Notes: generated by a model from the sequence alone, not told the origin. A stretch of 64,000 nucleotides of DNA from an uncultured Bacilli bacterium (GCA_934700895.1 CAKUXV010000001.1:281939-345938); one strand, 5' to 3'; counted from the first letter of the stretch, positions 43,886 to 52,486 are shown. Translations and numbers: made by a program.

Positions 43886-45390
43886 ACAAATACGTTAAAT
43901 CTCCATTAGTTCTCGGCTGCATCTGCGTATGCTCTGCAGGACTCATCGGCGGGCTTCACCTTGTGGCAAAAAAATACGCGGAAGCGCATAAATCCACCGA
44001 AGCCCCGAAAGAAATTCAATCTTTAAAAGCGGGCGCCACCTTTGTAGAAGTTGCCGATTTCAAACCGACTTCCTTCACGGGGGATGCCTCCAAAGTTACC
44101 ATCGAAAGCGTCTATGAGATGCAAGAAGGCGGAAAGCGTACGGGCTATGCCTATTCCGTCAATTGCGGCAAGCCGGCTAAAACCGACGTCACCTTCACGG
44201 TCGCTTTTGAAGGAGAAGTGAGCGAATCCACCGTCGCCCAACTCAAACCGATCGCCATCAACGTCACTTCCGGCGGCGACGCAGGATATGACGCCAACAC
44301 GGTTTCCTATGCTCAAGGAATCGTCGATGGCTCCAAGCAATTCAACGATGCTAACGACATCGTAAGTGGCGGAACCAAATCCCAAAAATTCCTTCGCGAC
44401 GGCTTAACCGCTGCCCGTACGGATTATTTGGCCCGTTATAACGGTACTGCTCCGACTCCACAACCGACCGATGAAACCCTCGTTTACTTCCAAAAGATGT
44501 ATCCGACGTTACAAAGCTATTCGCAAGATGAGGACTTCTCGCCCCTCAGCGTTTCTAGCGATCATAACGGTAAAGCCAAGATCGAGAAGCGTTATCGCGC
44601 AGAAGTCGATGGCAAGGTTGTCTTCTTCTACGAAGGCAAAGGAACCATCCAAGTCTCCGATTATGGCGAAAACAACACGGCTTCTGTCGACCTCTTCGTC
44701 GCCTTCGACGCGGAAGTCACCGATTCCAACTTGAAACAAGTCGCCCCGTCGAAATACACGATTGTTTCCTGCGACTTCTCTTATTCGCAATGGGAAGGCT
44801 ATATGGAAGAAATCATCGCTGGCAGCAAAACCATTAATTCCAGCTCGGACATTTCCACTGGTGCCACACGTTCTTGCTTGCTGCTGCAAAGAATGATGAT
44901 TAAGATGCGCAGCGATTATCACACGACTCGTCTCGCCGAAATCAAAGCCGGCGTCGGCGGAGCCGTTTCGAAAATCTTCTCCGCGGATGCCACTTACGAA
45001 GAAGACGACGCGTTTGCCGTCGTTGAGACGGAAGACTATTCCATTTCGAAGCTTTACACGGTTGCCTTAAGCGAAACCGAAACCGCGAAGCTCTATCTTG
45101 GAACCGCCCAAGCCGCGATTGAAGCGGATGGCACCATCTCCAAGATCACGCTCTACGTCGGATTCTCGGGAACCGCGGAATCGGAAGCAAATGTCCACAT
45201 TGCTGGGTATTCCGAAGTTTCCTCCAATGGTTTCGACCAATGGAAAGGCTTTATGGATGGGCTATCCGATGGCTCGAAGTCCCTTGATAATGACGGGGAC
45301 ATCGCCACCGGCGCCACCCATTCCACCCGTGCCGTCCGCGACATGGTCAAAGGCATGAGAAGCCATTACTTCTCGTCCTTATCCAAATGA
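43882..45390 (+). CDS. rnfG: RnfG-like subunit with three tandem FMN-binding units
   Basis: The 502-residue protein is more than twice the usual RnfG length (~200). After one N-terminal membrane helix (residues ~8-28) come three repeats of the FMN-bind fold. Each ends in a flavinylation motif of type Dxx(S/T)G(A/G)TxS: DIVSGGTKS with Thr165, DISTGATRS with Thr329 and DIATGATHS with Thr479, each preceded by a conserved Gly-Ser-Lys segment. RnfG normally carries one covalent FMN attached by ApbE on the outer face. This version could carry three, forming a flavin wire. apbE lies at the end of the cluster. Confidence 0.9.
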   Translation: MNKYVKSPLVLGCICVCSAGLIGGLHLVAKKYAEAHKSTEAPKEIQSLKAGATFVEVADFKPTSFTGDASKVTIESVYEMQEGGKRTGYAYSVNCGKPAKTDVTFTVAFEGEVSESTVAQLKPIAINVTSGGDAGYDANTVSYAQGIVDGSKQFNDANDIVSGGTKSQKFLRDGLTAARTDYLARYNGTAPTPQPTDETLVYFQKMYPTLQSYSQDEDFSPLSVSSDHNGKAKIEKRYRAEVDGKVVFFYEGKGTIQVSDYGENNTASVDLFVAFDAEVTDSNLKQVAPSKYTIVSCDFSYSQWEGYMEEIIAGSKTINSSSDISTGATRSCLLLQRMMIKMRSDYHTTRLAEIKAGVGGAVSKIFSADATYEEDDAFAVVETEDYSISKLYTVALSETETAKLYLGTAQAAIEADGTISKITLYVGFSGTAESEANVHIAGYSEVSSNGFDQWKGFMDGLSDGSKSLDNDGDIATGATHSTRAVRDMVKGMRSHYFSSLSK

Positions 45391-45405
45391 AAGGAGTGAT
45401 GCAAA

Positions 45406-46179
45406 ATGGCTAAAGAAAATACTTCCAAAAGATCGCGCATCTTCTTGGACCCCTTGCTGAAGGCCAACCCCTTGTTCGTCATGGTCCTCGGCACCTGTCC
45501 TGCTCTTGCGGTTACGACTTCGTTTGAATCCGCGATTGGCATGGGCCTCCTCTTCACTTTCGTCGTTTTCTTCTCCAACCTCTTGATTTCCGCCTTACGG
45601 AAAGTCATCCCGGAAGAAGTAGAAACCCCAGCTTACATCGTAATCATCGCGACCTTCGTCACGATTGTTAAGATCCTCACCTCGACGTTCTTGCCTGAAC
45701 TCTATAACAGCCTTGGCGTCTTCGTTTCCTTGCTCGTTGTCAACTGCATCGTTCTCGGCCGTGCCGAGGCCTTCGCCAACAAAAACAGCGTTGTGGATTC
45801 GATGCTCGACGGCCTTGGAAATGGCCTTGGCTATACTTGGGCCATCGCCGTCATCGCGCTCTTCCGCGAAGTCGTCGGCGCCGGTACTCTCACCTTTGGC
45901 AAAACCTTTACCTTCATTCCCCAAATCACCATCCCCATTTTGGGCGGATTCAAGGGAACGAATTTCTCCCTTGCCATCCCGCTATTTAAATCCTCCGCCG
46001 GTGGTTTCTTGGTGCTAGGATTCGCCCTTGCCATCCTTGCCGCGGTCAATAACCACAAGAAGCACAAAGCCCAAGAGGCGTTAAAAGCCCAAAAGGCCAA
46101 AGAAGCGGAAGCGCGCAAAGCGGCCCTCGCCGCCAAAGCCGCCGCTAAGCCCGCTACGGTTGCAGAAGGAGGTAAATAA
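45406..46179 (+). CDS. rnfE: Rnf complex subunit RnfE
   Basis: The 257-residue protein has six membrane helices of the RnfE/NqrD family, with NPLFVMVLGTCPALAVTTS and NCIVLGRAEAFANKNSVVDS as family motifs. With RnfA it holds the intramembrane Fe-S centre through conserved cysteines (GTCPAL and NCIVLGRAE). It has an extra ~45-residue Ala/Lys-rich cytoplasmic tail not found in most RnfE proteins. AAAGGAG precedes the start. Confidence 0.94.
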   Translation: MAKENTSKRSRIFLDPLLKANPLFVMVLGTCPALAVTTSFESAIGMGLLFTFVVFFSNLLISALRKVIPEEVETPAYIVIIATFVTIVKILTSTFLPELYNSLGVFVSLLVVNCIVLGRAEAFANKNSVVDSMLDGLGNGLGYTWAIAVIALFREVVGAGTLTFGKTFTFIPQITIPILGGFKGTNFSLAIPLFKSSAGGFLVLGFALAILAAVNNHKKHKAQEALKAQKAKEAEARKAALAAKAAAKPATVAEGGK

Positions 46180-46181
46180 GC

Positions 46182-46784
46182 ATGCCTTACATCGTTTCAT
46201 TCTTGCTTGCCATCGTTTCTTACACGGTGATCGATAACGTCATTCTCTCGCGTTATTTTGGTATCTGCTCGTTTGTTGGCGTTGGCAACAAGGTTAAATC
46301 CGCCGTCGGCATGGGAGCCGCTGTCACCTTCGTCACGATGATGGCCGCCCTTGTTTGCTGGCCGATCTTCAATTACATCCTCGTCCCCGCTGGCATGGAA
46401 TACATGGAGACCATCGTCTTCATCCTTGTCATCGCTTCCTTGGTCCAGATGGTTGGTTATTTCATCAAGAAAACCTCGCCCTCTCTTTACAAGACCCTTG
46501 GTATCTATCTTCCCTTGATCACGACTAACTGCGCCGTTCTCGGCGTCGTTGAGACGAACATGACCTATGACTTCGGTCGTTCCATGGCTAACGCCCTTGG
46601 CACTTCCTTGGGCTTCGTCCTCGTCATCTTCCTCTTCGCCTGCATCCGCGTGAAACTTGAAGGCAACGACCTCCCCAAAGCGTTTAAAGGCGTTCCTATC
46701 GCCTTAATCGTCGCGGGCATCATGGCCGTTATCTTCATGGGCCTCGGCGGCATGGTTGACCTTGGCTCTTGGGGCATTGCCTAA
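46182..46784 (+). CDS. rnfA: Rnf complex subunit RnfA
   Basis: The 200-residue protein has six membrane helices of the RnfA/NqrE family, with DNVILSRYFGICSFVGVGNKV and TTNCAVLGVVETN, whose cysteines form the intramembrane iron site together with RnfE. Its length is normal. It starts 2 bases after rnfE and its stop overlaps the next ATG. Confidence 0.95.
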   Translation: MPYIVSFLLAIVSYTVIDNVILSRYFGICSFVGVGNKVKSAVGMGAAVTFVTMMAALVCWPIFNYILVPAGMEYMETIVFILVIASLVQMVGYFIKKTSPSLYKTLGIYLPLITTNCAVLGVVETNMTYDFGRSMANALGTSLGFVLVIFLFACIRVKLEGNDLPKAFKGVPIALIVAGIMAVIFMGLGGMVDLGSWGIA

Positions 46785-47032
46785 TGAGCAAAGGCGGGTA
46801 TATCGCCCTCGCCGTCGTCCTCGTTGTTGCTCTTGTCGCCATCTTCACCGTCAGCTTCGTCCTTTACGTCAAAACTCCGCCCCCCAAGGGCTGTGAGCGG
46901 CAAAAAGGCGGAGCACAATGTGAGAATTGCGAGCAATCGAGCTGCAAATTCTACGAGGCCGCCATGGCGAAAGCCGCTAAAAAAGAAGAAGAAAAGAAAG
47001 CGGAAGAAGAAACTTCCGAGAAAGGAAATTGA
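46784..47032 (+). CDS. Small single-pass membrane protein with four cysteines, Rnf-associated
   Basis: The 82-residue protein has one N-terminal membrane helix (residues ~7-29), a short PPP turn, then Cys37, Cys46, Cys49 and Cys54 (C-x8-C-x2-C-x4-C), and a Lys/Glu tail. I use ATG 46784, which overlaps the rnfA stop as TAATG, rather than the earlier start. I know no Rnf subunit of this kind. Its layout of a helix followed by a four-Cys site mirrors the N-terminal part of RnfB, so it may bind an Fe-S cluster or metal and act as an extra electron carrier. Confidence 0.75.
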   Translation: MSKGGYIALAVVLVVALVAIFTVSFVLYVKTPPPKGCERQKGGAQCENCEQSSCKFYEAAMAKAAKKEEEKKAEEETSEKGN

Positions 47033-47034
47033 AT

Positions 47035-47352
47035 ATGGATATTTTGTGGGCCGTCCTCTTGATGGCGGGATTAGCCGTCATCCTCGCTCTGCTTATCGTC
47101 CTTTTCTCCAATATCTTCCACGTGGAAGAAGACCCCCGCATCGCGGCGGTCGAAAAGATGCTCCCCAATTACAATTGCGGCGCCTGCGGATATGCGGGCT
47201 GCCACGATTTGGCGGAAGCTCTTGTTAACGGAGAAGTCAAAAAGGTCAGCCAGTGCAAAGCGGGCAAGAAGGACAAGAACTTCGACCCGATTGCCGAATA
47301 TTTGAATTCGACGCCGGGACCCGACGGAAACACCCTTCACGTTAATCCTTAA
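47035..47352 (+). CDS. rnfB: Short RnfB-like subunit lacking the ferredoxin domain
   Basis: The 105-residue protein has one N-terminal membrane helix and the single Fe-S domain NCGACGYAGCHDLAEAL with Cys48, 51, 56 and 74, as in RnfB. It then ends after about 30 more residues. Normal RnfB proteins (about 190-330 residues) continue with two or more ferredoxin-type 4Fe-4S motifs that accept electrons from soluble ferredoxin; none are present. A clean stop, a terminator at 47357 and apbE follow, and no leftover ferredoxin coding is seen in other frames, so this is not a recent frameshift. I use ATG 47035. Confidence 0.85.
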   Translation: MDILWAVLLMAGLAVILALLIVLFSNIFHVEEDPRIAAVEKMLPNYNCGACGYAGCHDLAEALVNGEVKKVSQCKAGKKDKNFDPIAEYLNSTPGPDGNTLHVNP

Positions 47353-47356
47353 GAAG

Positions 47357-47382
47357 ATGCCACTTCGGTGGCATTTTCTTTT
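47357..47382 (+). terminator. Terminator of the rnf operon
   Basis: ATGCCAC pairs with GTGGCAT around a TTCG tetraloop and is followed by TTTTCTTTT. Confidence 0.85.
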
Positions 47383-47391
47383 ACTCTTTTC

Positions 47392-47397
47392 TATAAT
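47392..47397 (+). promoter_or_regulatory. -10 box TATAAT of apbE, leaderless GTG start
   Basis: A consensus TATAAT ends 7 bases before the GTG at 47404, so the message would begin at the start codon. Confidence 0.55.
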
Positions 47398-47403
47398 TCC
47401 TGC

Positions 47404-48453
47404 GTGAAAAATTCTCGTTGTTTGTATTTAACTTCCACCCTCCTATTAACGGGCCTACTCCCCTTGACGGGCTGCTCTACCAATCCCAGCGATTTCTCCT
47501 CGGAATCCGAAGATTTTTATGGGGCGAGTGGTTACGCTTTTCATAGTTTCTTTTCCTTTTCTTATAATTCCAACCAAGGCTCGATCGATGACCAAATCAC
47601 TTCCTTCTTGGATAAGATGGATGATTTAGCGGACCCCTATAACGCCGTTCAAGGAAAATCGAACCTGTATACGATCAATAACACCCATCTCCCCGTGAAG
47701 GTAGATGAGGATTTATTCGACCTTGTTAAAACTTCCCTCGAACTCGAAAAAAAGACGGAGGGCTATTTTAACCCCCTAATCGGGGCGATTTCCCTAGAAT
47801 GGAAGGAAATCCTTCAATCCCAAGAAGAAGTGCTAGAAACGGATATAAAGGCCTTAGAAGGCCGTTTGCCGGCGTTGCTCGAGCAAATGAATGCCTCGGA
47901 ACTTGTTTTAAACGAAGAAGAACATTCCATTCAACGTGTGGGGGATGCCAAAATCGACCTCGGCGGATTGGTGAAAGGTTATTGCGTAGAACGCGTCCAG
48001 CAGATGGTTTTAGCCTGCGGGGCCACCCGTTATCTCATTAACGGGGGTACGTCTTCGTTATCCCTTGGCAAAACCAAAAGTGGCGAGCCCTATCGCGTAA
48101 GCCTTCGCGATTCTAAAACCCCCAAGGAAAATTATTTCTCTCTCCATGACGTGGACACCTCGACTTCCGGGATTTATGAGCAGATGATCCGCGTGGGCGA
48201 AACGACTTATTCCCACGTGATTAATCCCAAGACCGGCATGGCGGTTTCTCCTTTTTCGATGGCTTTGCTTGTCGGAGATGATTCCGCTCTTCTCGATGCT
48301 TTCTCCACTTCCTGCATGATCGCAGGAAAAGAAAAGGCCAAAGAATGGAGTCAAACCTATTCTTTCTCCTATTCTTTATATGAAGATGACGGGGGATATA
48401 CAAAGCTGGTCGAAGAATCACCTGAACTAACCAAGGTGAGAATCTCCGCTTAA
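47404..48453 (+). CDS. apbE: FAD:protein FMN transferase, lipoprotein
   Basis: The ~349-residue protein is a secreted ApbE: a signal peptide with lipobox LTGC, then LDKMDDLADPYN, DLGGLVKGY (flavin/Mg site), YLINGGTSSLSLG, DTSTSGIYEQ and YSHVINPKTG. ApbE attaches FMN from FAD to threonines in RnfG and RnfD outside the membrane. Here it would serve three RnfG sites and one RnfD site. I choose GTG 47404 because the signal peptide begins there and a consensus -10 lies just before it. It follows the rnf terminator but is likely co-regulated. Confidence 0.93.
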   Translation: MKNSRCLYLTSTLLLTGLLPLTGCSTNPSDFSSESEDFYGASGYAFHSFFSFSYNSNQGSIDDQITSFLDKMDDLADPYNAVQGKSNLYTINNTHLPVKVDEDLFDLVKTSLELEKKTEGYFNPLIGAISLEWKEILQSQEEVLETDIKALEGRLPALLEQMNASELVLNEEEHSIQRVGDAKIDLGGLVKGYCVERVQQMVLACGATRYLINGGTSSLSLGKTKSGEPYRVSLRDSKTPKENYFSLHDVDTSTSGIYEQMIRVGETTYSHVINPKTGMAVSPFSMALLVGDDSALLDAFSTSCMIAGKEKAKEWSQTYSFSYSLYEDDGGYTKLVEESPELTKVRISA

Positions 48454-48476
48454 TTTTTTTCTCTTTTAAAACCAAC

Positions 48477-48505
48477 AAAAAACCGAGGATTTCTCCTCGG
48501 TTTTT
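48477..48505. terminator. Bidirectional terminator between apbE and the 50047 lipoprotein
   Basis: AAAAAACCGAGG and CCTCGGTTTTT flank a 6-base loop, so both converging transcripts meet a T run. Confidence 0.85.
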
Positions 48506-48523
48506 CGTTATTAGAAGGACCAA

Positions 48524-50047
48524 TTACTTCGCGGCTTTGTTGTAGGCGTTGACGAGAAGGTCGACGTAGGAAACATAGCCAGAAGCAGGTTTGGAGTTGA
48601 GGTCGGTCCAGGTGGCGCCGATCTTAACGTCTTCATCATCCGAGTTCTTGACAACCCATTGATTGTCTTGGCCACGGACAGAGGCTTGCATGGCTTCCGG
48701 TCCATATTGGACGAAGGCGCCGACGGTCTTGTCGCGGTTGGTCTTCCAATCGAATTTGGTTCCGCCATAGCCGTTCTCTTCTTTGTTGAGTTTGGCATGG
48801 CCAACGTTCTGGTTGCCCGTGGAGAGCACAAGGGTGACGCCATCGTTCATGACGGCATTGTAGTAAGCTTCGCAGACTTCTTCTTTGGAGAAATCAGCAC
48901 CTTCGTATTTGAAGGATTTGTTCGCGGCATCATAAGCACCGGTGAGGGTGTAGTCGCCGAATTTGACGGTCTTGTAATAGACGTTGTTGACTTCGGCGTT
49001 GTGGCTAATGACGATCGCTTCGATATAGTCGGAAGCGGCAAGAGTGGCTTTTTCTTCATCGGAAACGGTGAGGGAGGTCGGCAATTCGACTTCGTGGAGG
49101 TTCGCACCGAGGAGGGTGATTTCATTGGTGTGAGTGGTGTAATTCATCGAGGAGACGAGTTCGACATCGGCCGCGCCAACGTAGGATCCACCGTGGACGA
49201 GGGCAAAGGCTTTGCCGGTCTTGTAAGCATCAACAAAGTTGACGTTGACGGTGACATCGTTCTTCGGCATGACGAAGGAACCGGTGGTCTTCATCGTGTT
49301 GTTGATGGAGGCTTCGAGGGTGTTGTTGACGAGGGTGAGGCCTTCGCTGGCGGCGCTGTATTTGTAGACGCCTTCGTGGAAGTTCTCAAGATCTTCACCT
49401 TGGATGAGCCAGGAAGCGAGGGATCCTTCGAGGATTTCGACTTCGTGGGTGCCCTTGGCGGAGAAGTAGGCATCGATGTTGGTGCCAGTCTTCGCGTTGA
49501 CCCATTCTTCGGTGTCCATATCGAATTTCTTGACTTCAGTGGTCGTGTTCGTGACATTCAAGGTAACCTTGTGGGTCTTGCCACCCGTGACGGCTTTGGA
49601 ATAAGCCTTGATGGTCGGGGCAGTCTTGGTCATGTTGAAGCTGACGTATTTGACGCCTTCCATGTTGAGTTCACCGCCATAGCAATTGAACTTCATGCCA
49701 GCAGCGCCAACTTGGGCTTCGTACTTCGTGCCATCGATGTCGATGTAGTCGAGTTCGTTCGCGCCAGAGAAGGACGGGACGAGGTAGACTTTCTCATTCA
49801 CCTTCGGAGTGTAGATGTAAGCTCCGGAATAGGTGTCGGTGAAGGTCGAGACGCCAAGGAGGTTCGGCATCGTGTAGTCGACGATGAGACCGCCATAGAC
49901 GGAGGCACCAATATCGACGCCGGTGTTCGAATCGGCGGTGTCTTTACTAGCCGTGTCTTTGCTGTTGTCGGAAGAGGTTCCGCCACCGCAAGAAGCAAGC
50001 AACGCCGCCGAAGCGAGGACGAGAACCAATTTTTTGGATTGAATCAT
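48524..50047 (-). CDS. Surface lipoprotein of unknown function
   Basis: The 507-residue product has a signal peptide with lipobox LLASC and a Gly/Ser/Asp/Thr linker. The body is beta-rich, with a segment GSFVMPKNDVTVNVNF that resembles the repeat found in Listeria-Bacteroides-type surface repeats, and many Asn, Thr and Tyr. No enzymatic motif is visible. GAAAGGAAATC precedes the ATG, and it has a strong promoter, so it may be abundant on the surface. Confidence 0.75.
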   Translation of the reverse strand: MIQSKKLVLVLASAALLASCGGGTSSDNSKDTASKDTADSNTGVDIGASVYGGLIVDYTMPNLLGVSTFTDTYSGAYIYTPKVNEKVYLVPSFSGANELDYIDIDGTKYEAQVGAAGMKFNCYGGELNMEGVKYVSFNMTKTAPTIKAYSKAVTGGKTHKVTLNVTNTTTEVKKFDMDTEEWVNAKTGTNIDAYFSAKGTHEVEILEGSLASWLIQGEDLENFHEGVYKYSAASEGLTLVNNTLEASINNTMKTTGSFVMPKNDVTVNVNFVDAYKTGKAFALVHGGSYVGAADVELVSSMNYTTHTNEITLLGANLHEVELPTSLTVSDEEKATLAASDYIEAIVISHNAEVNNVYYKTVKFGDYTLTGAYDAANKSFKYEGADFSKEEVCEAYYNAVMNDGVTLVLSTGNQNVGHAKLNKEENGYGGTKFDWKTNRDKTVGAFVQYGPEAMQASVRGQDNQWVVKNSDDEDVKIGATWTDLNSKPASGYVSYVDLLVNAYNKAAK

Positions 50048-50094
50048 TTTTGATTTCCTTTCATTTCCACATCATTAGGATTGTGGGCTTGCCT

Positions 50095-50123
50095 ATTATG
50101 CGTTTTTTCGTTTCGCCCTTCAA
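50095..50123 (-). promoter_or_regulatory. Strong promoter of the 50047 lipoprotein
   Basis: On the minus strand, TTGAAG, 17 bases, CATAAT. This is the best -35/-10 pair in the window. Confidence 0.65.
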
Positions 50124-50151
50124 GGGCTGTACATGCTTTTTTGTATAACAA

Positions 50152-50177
50152 AAGGCTGGGAATGCGTTCCCAGCCTT
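50152..50177 (-). terminator. Terminator of the ligase/ACP/thioesterase operon
   Basis: AAGGCTGGGAA pairs perfectly with TTCCCAGCCTT around TGCG; on the minus strand it continues with TTGTTAT. Confidence 0.8.
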
Positions 50178-50188
50178 GCCTTGTTGAT

Positions 50189-50893
50189 TTACCGATACTC
50201 CAATCGGATTTGGAAATGGTCGCTTTCGAAGTCGCAACGAGAGTCGAAAATCCCGTATTGAATGGGCGCGGATTCTCCTAATGGAATCTCTTTTTTGTAG
50301 GAGACGTTAATCGAAGCGCATTCATGGTTTTTAAGATAATCGATGGGAATTAAGTCCTGAACGCAATCGAAATAGAAGGTGTTGTTGAGGTGGCCGTTGA
50401 TGTCGCAACGGCTATATGTCGCCTCGATTTTGGCTTCTAAAGGCAATTCTTCCTTGAAGGAGTAGGAGGGTGGGAATTCGATCTGGCCCTCCATGGAATC
50501 GCAAGGGACTTCGATCCCGTAATGGGATGGATCGATCATCTTTCGATTATTTTTGTCAATCAACGCCCAAACCGCGACGCCTTTTATTAGGACTTCCCCA
50601 CTAGTAGAGAGGATGCGGTAATGACGCAAGAAGAAGGACATAAGACGCTTTCCGGGGTAGGTTTGCACCTCGATTTCCTCGTCGTATCGCGGCATGCGGG
50701 CAATCTGAAAATATTGTTTTCCGATGACCCATAATAAGCCCCGATCAAAAGTCTTTGTGTGGTCATAACCCAAATCTTCCACCGCGTGGATCGCGGCTTC
50801 TTGCGTCAAGCGCATAAGAGAAGAGAGACGAATCTCCTGGCGGGGATCGCACTCGGCGGTTTTCAAAACTGTTTTAAAGGAATACAGGTGCAT
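50189..50893 (-). CDS. Acyl-ACP thioesterase (FatA/FatB-like)
   Basis: The 234-residue protein has two hotdog halves of the acyl-ACP thioesterase family. The first half includes RLSSLMRLTQEAAIHAVEDLGYD and FDRGLLWVIGKQYFQIARMPRYDEEIEVQTYPG; the second includes YSRCDINGHLNNTFYFDCVQDL with the conserved N-x-H-x-N-N catalytic pattern. It releases free fatty acid from acyl-ACP. It lies 1 base after the ACP gene, so the ACP here is probably its substrate carrier. Confidence 0.88.
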   Translation of the reverse strand: MHLYSFKTVLKTAECDPRQEIRLSSLMRLTQEAAIHAVEDLGYDHTKTFDRGLLWVIGKQYFQIARMPRYDEEIEVQTYPGKRLMSFFLRHYRILSTSGEVLIKGVAVWALIDKNNRKMIDPSHYGIEVPCDSMEGQIEFPPSYSFKEELPLEAKIEATYSRCDINGHLNNTFYFDCVQDLIPIDYLKNHECASINVSYKKEIPLGESAPIQYGIFDSRCDFESDHFQIRLEYR

Positions 50894-50894
50894 G

Positions 50895-51152
50895 TTATTT
50901 CTTCTTTGCTAATTCGATTTCGCACGCGTCTAGAAGCGCGCCAAGAGTCGTGAGTTTCTTCCATTTTTTCTGGGGAATCGTGATGTCGAGTTCCTCTTCG
51001 ATGGAACAAATGATGTAGGTGACGGTCATGGAATCGAGACCCCCATCCGCATTGATGCAATCGTCTTCGTGAATCCCATTTTCCTCAAACTGAGGCAACG
51101 AGGCTTTCGCGATGATATTGATTTTCTCTTTGATTTCTTCTCTTGTTAACAT
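50895..51152 (-). CDS. Acyl carrier protein
   Basis: The 85-residue acidic helical protein has the phosphopantetheine attachment serine in GGLDSMTVTYIICSIEEEL. It differs from a housekeeping ACP (DSLD-type) and stands in an operon between a ligase and a thioesterase, so it is likely a dedicated carrier for acyl chains loaded by the ligase. Confidence 0.88.
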   Translation of the reverse strand: MLTREEIKEKINIIAKASLPQFEENGIHEDDCINADGGLDSMTVTYIICSIEEELDITIPQKKWKKLTTLGALLDACEIELAKKK

Positions 51153-51163
51153 ATTGGAAACTC

Positions 51164-52486
51164 CTAATTTTGTTCGGTGTTGATTTGATAACGTTTGATT
51201 TTTCCCGTCGCGGTGCGAGGGAAGGGGTGATTTAAAACGAATAAGCGGGAAATGCGGGCACTGCGGGGATGATGCAAATTGAATTCGTTGAGCTTGTCCA
51301 CGATTCCTTCGACGTTACGCTCCAGCGCCAAAATCAATTGACCTTTGCGGTTTTGAAGAACCGCGAGCTCCTCTCCAAGTATTCTTCTCAGTTCCCCTTC
51401 GAATTCGGGAAGGAAGATCTTGGTCCCGTCGCTTAATAATAATATTTCTTTCTTTCGTCCCGTGATGGATAAAAGCCCTTGTTCGTCGATATAACCTAAA
51501 TCCCCGGTATGGAGATAGCCATCATGTATCGTTTTTTTCGTGCTTGCTTCGTCTTGATAATACCCTTGCATCCATACTAGAGGCGCATGAACGAGGATTT
51601 CCTTGTCGGGTCCGAGACAAATCGAACAATCAGGGCAGATCGTCATTTTTCGGGGATCCTCACCTAAAGACAACGCAATCCCAGAGCTCGTCTCCGTTAA
51701 GCCATACCCAAAGGAAACTCGAATCCCTTTTTGCTTCAAGCCATATAGGACTTCATCGGGGCAATCCCCCGCTCCGATAAGAATCAGTTTTAACTCGGGG
51801 TTCAACAAATTCTTCATCAATAAGAACCCCGCCATTTGGGGAACGAAACTCACCGCGGTGGGCTGGAAGTAGGAACAATCGTCGTAGAAATGGCGTCTTC
51901 CTCTGCTTAAAGCCACACTCGCCCCGCATTCTACGCCCCAAAGGATGCCACAAACAAAACCAAAAACATGGTTCCACGGAAGGATGGATAGCAAGGTGTC
52001 TTCAGGTTTTAATGGCAAACAATACGATCCGTTATAGGCGCTGCGGCAAAGGCTTTGCTCCGTCAAAACGACGGCTTTGGAACTCGATGTCGTCCCGCTG
52101 GTGAAGAATAGAATATCGGGATGAATCTCTTCGCCCCGGTCTTCATAATGACCCGAATATTCTTCCACCAAAGATGCGGGTCCTAGTAATAAAGCCGGGT
52201 TCGTCGCCTCGATTTGTTTCTTTAAAACGCTATCATCCGCATATGGGTCGAATAGAATCACGCGTTTCTTCGCATTCACATAGGAAAATAAGGAAACTAA
52301 GGTGGCTAAAGTGCCATCGCAAAAAATACCAACGCTAGGGACATCGGCGATTGGACTTTCTTCCACCCGCTTCCAAAACTGGGAGTAGGGAAGAAATTGC
52401 TTGGTTTTATCGGATTCATAAACAAAACCAGATTTTTGGCCAATTTCCTGTAAAAAGAGTTCTTGGAAGGAGGATAGGGGTTGCAT
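51164..52486 (-). CDS. Acyl-AMP ligase (acyl-ACP/CoA synthetase type)
   Basis: The 440-residue ANL-superfamily enzyme has the ATP-binding LFFTSGTTSSSKAVVLT, the core GYGLTETSSG, YLHTGDLGYID and the C-terminal catalytic lysine region TATGKIKR. It activates a carboxylate as acyl-AMP and transfers it to a thiol; with an ACP gene directly downstream, the acceptor is probably that ACP. The specificity cannot be read, but a fatty acid is favoured by the thioesterase partner. It is shorter than typical FadD (~550). Confidence 0.83.
   Translation of the reverse strand: MQPLSSFQELFLQEIGQKSGFVYESDKTKQFLPYSQFWKRVEESPIADVPSVGIFCDGTLATLVSLFSYVNAKKRVILFDPYADDSVLKKQIEATNPALLLGPASLVEEYSGHYEDRGEEIHPDILFFTSGTTSSSKAVVLTEQSLCRSAYNGSYCLPLKPEDTLLSILPWNHVFGFVCGILWGVECGASVALSRGRRHFYDDCSYFQPTAVSFVPQMAGFLLMKNLLNPELKLILIGAGDCPDEVLYGLKQKGIRVSFGYGLTETSSGIALSLGEDPRKMTICPDCSICLGPDKEILVHAPLVWMQGYYQDEASTKKTIHDGYLHTGDLGYIDEQGLLSITGRKKEILLLSDGTKIFLPEFEGELRRILGEELAVLQNRKGQLILALERNVEGIVDKLNEFNLHHPRSARISRLFVLNHPFPRTATGKIKRYQINTEQN

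Noticed and set aside
47035..47404. RnfB truncated by a frameshift
   Set aside because: I looked for ferredoxin-type CxxCxxC coding in the other frames after 47352; only a terminator and the apbE promoter are there.
48659..50053. 464-aa plus-strand ORF opposite the 50047 lipoprotein
   Set aside because: Its Val/Asp/Phe/Gly-rich composition is typical of an antisense shadow; the minus-strand gene has a signal peptide, ribosome site and promoter.
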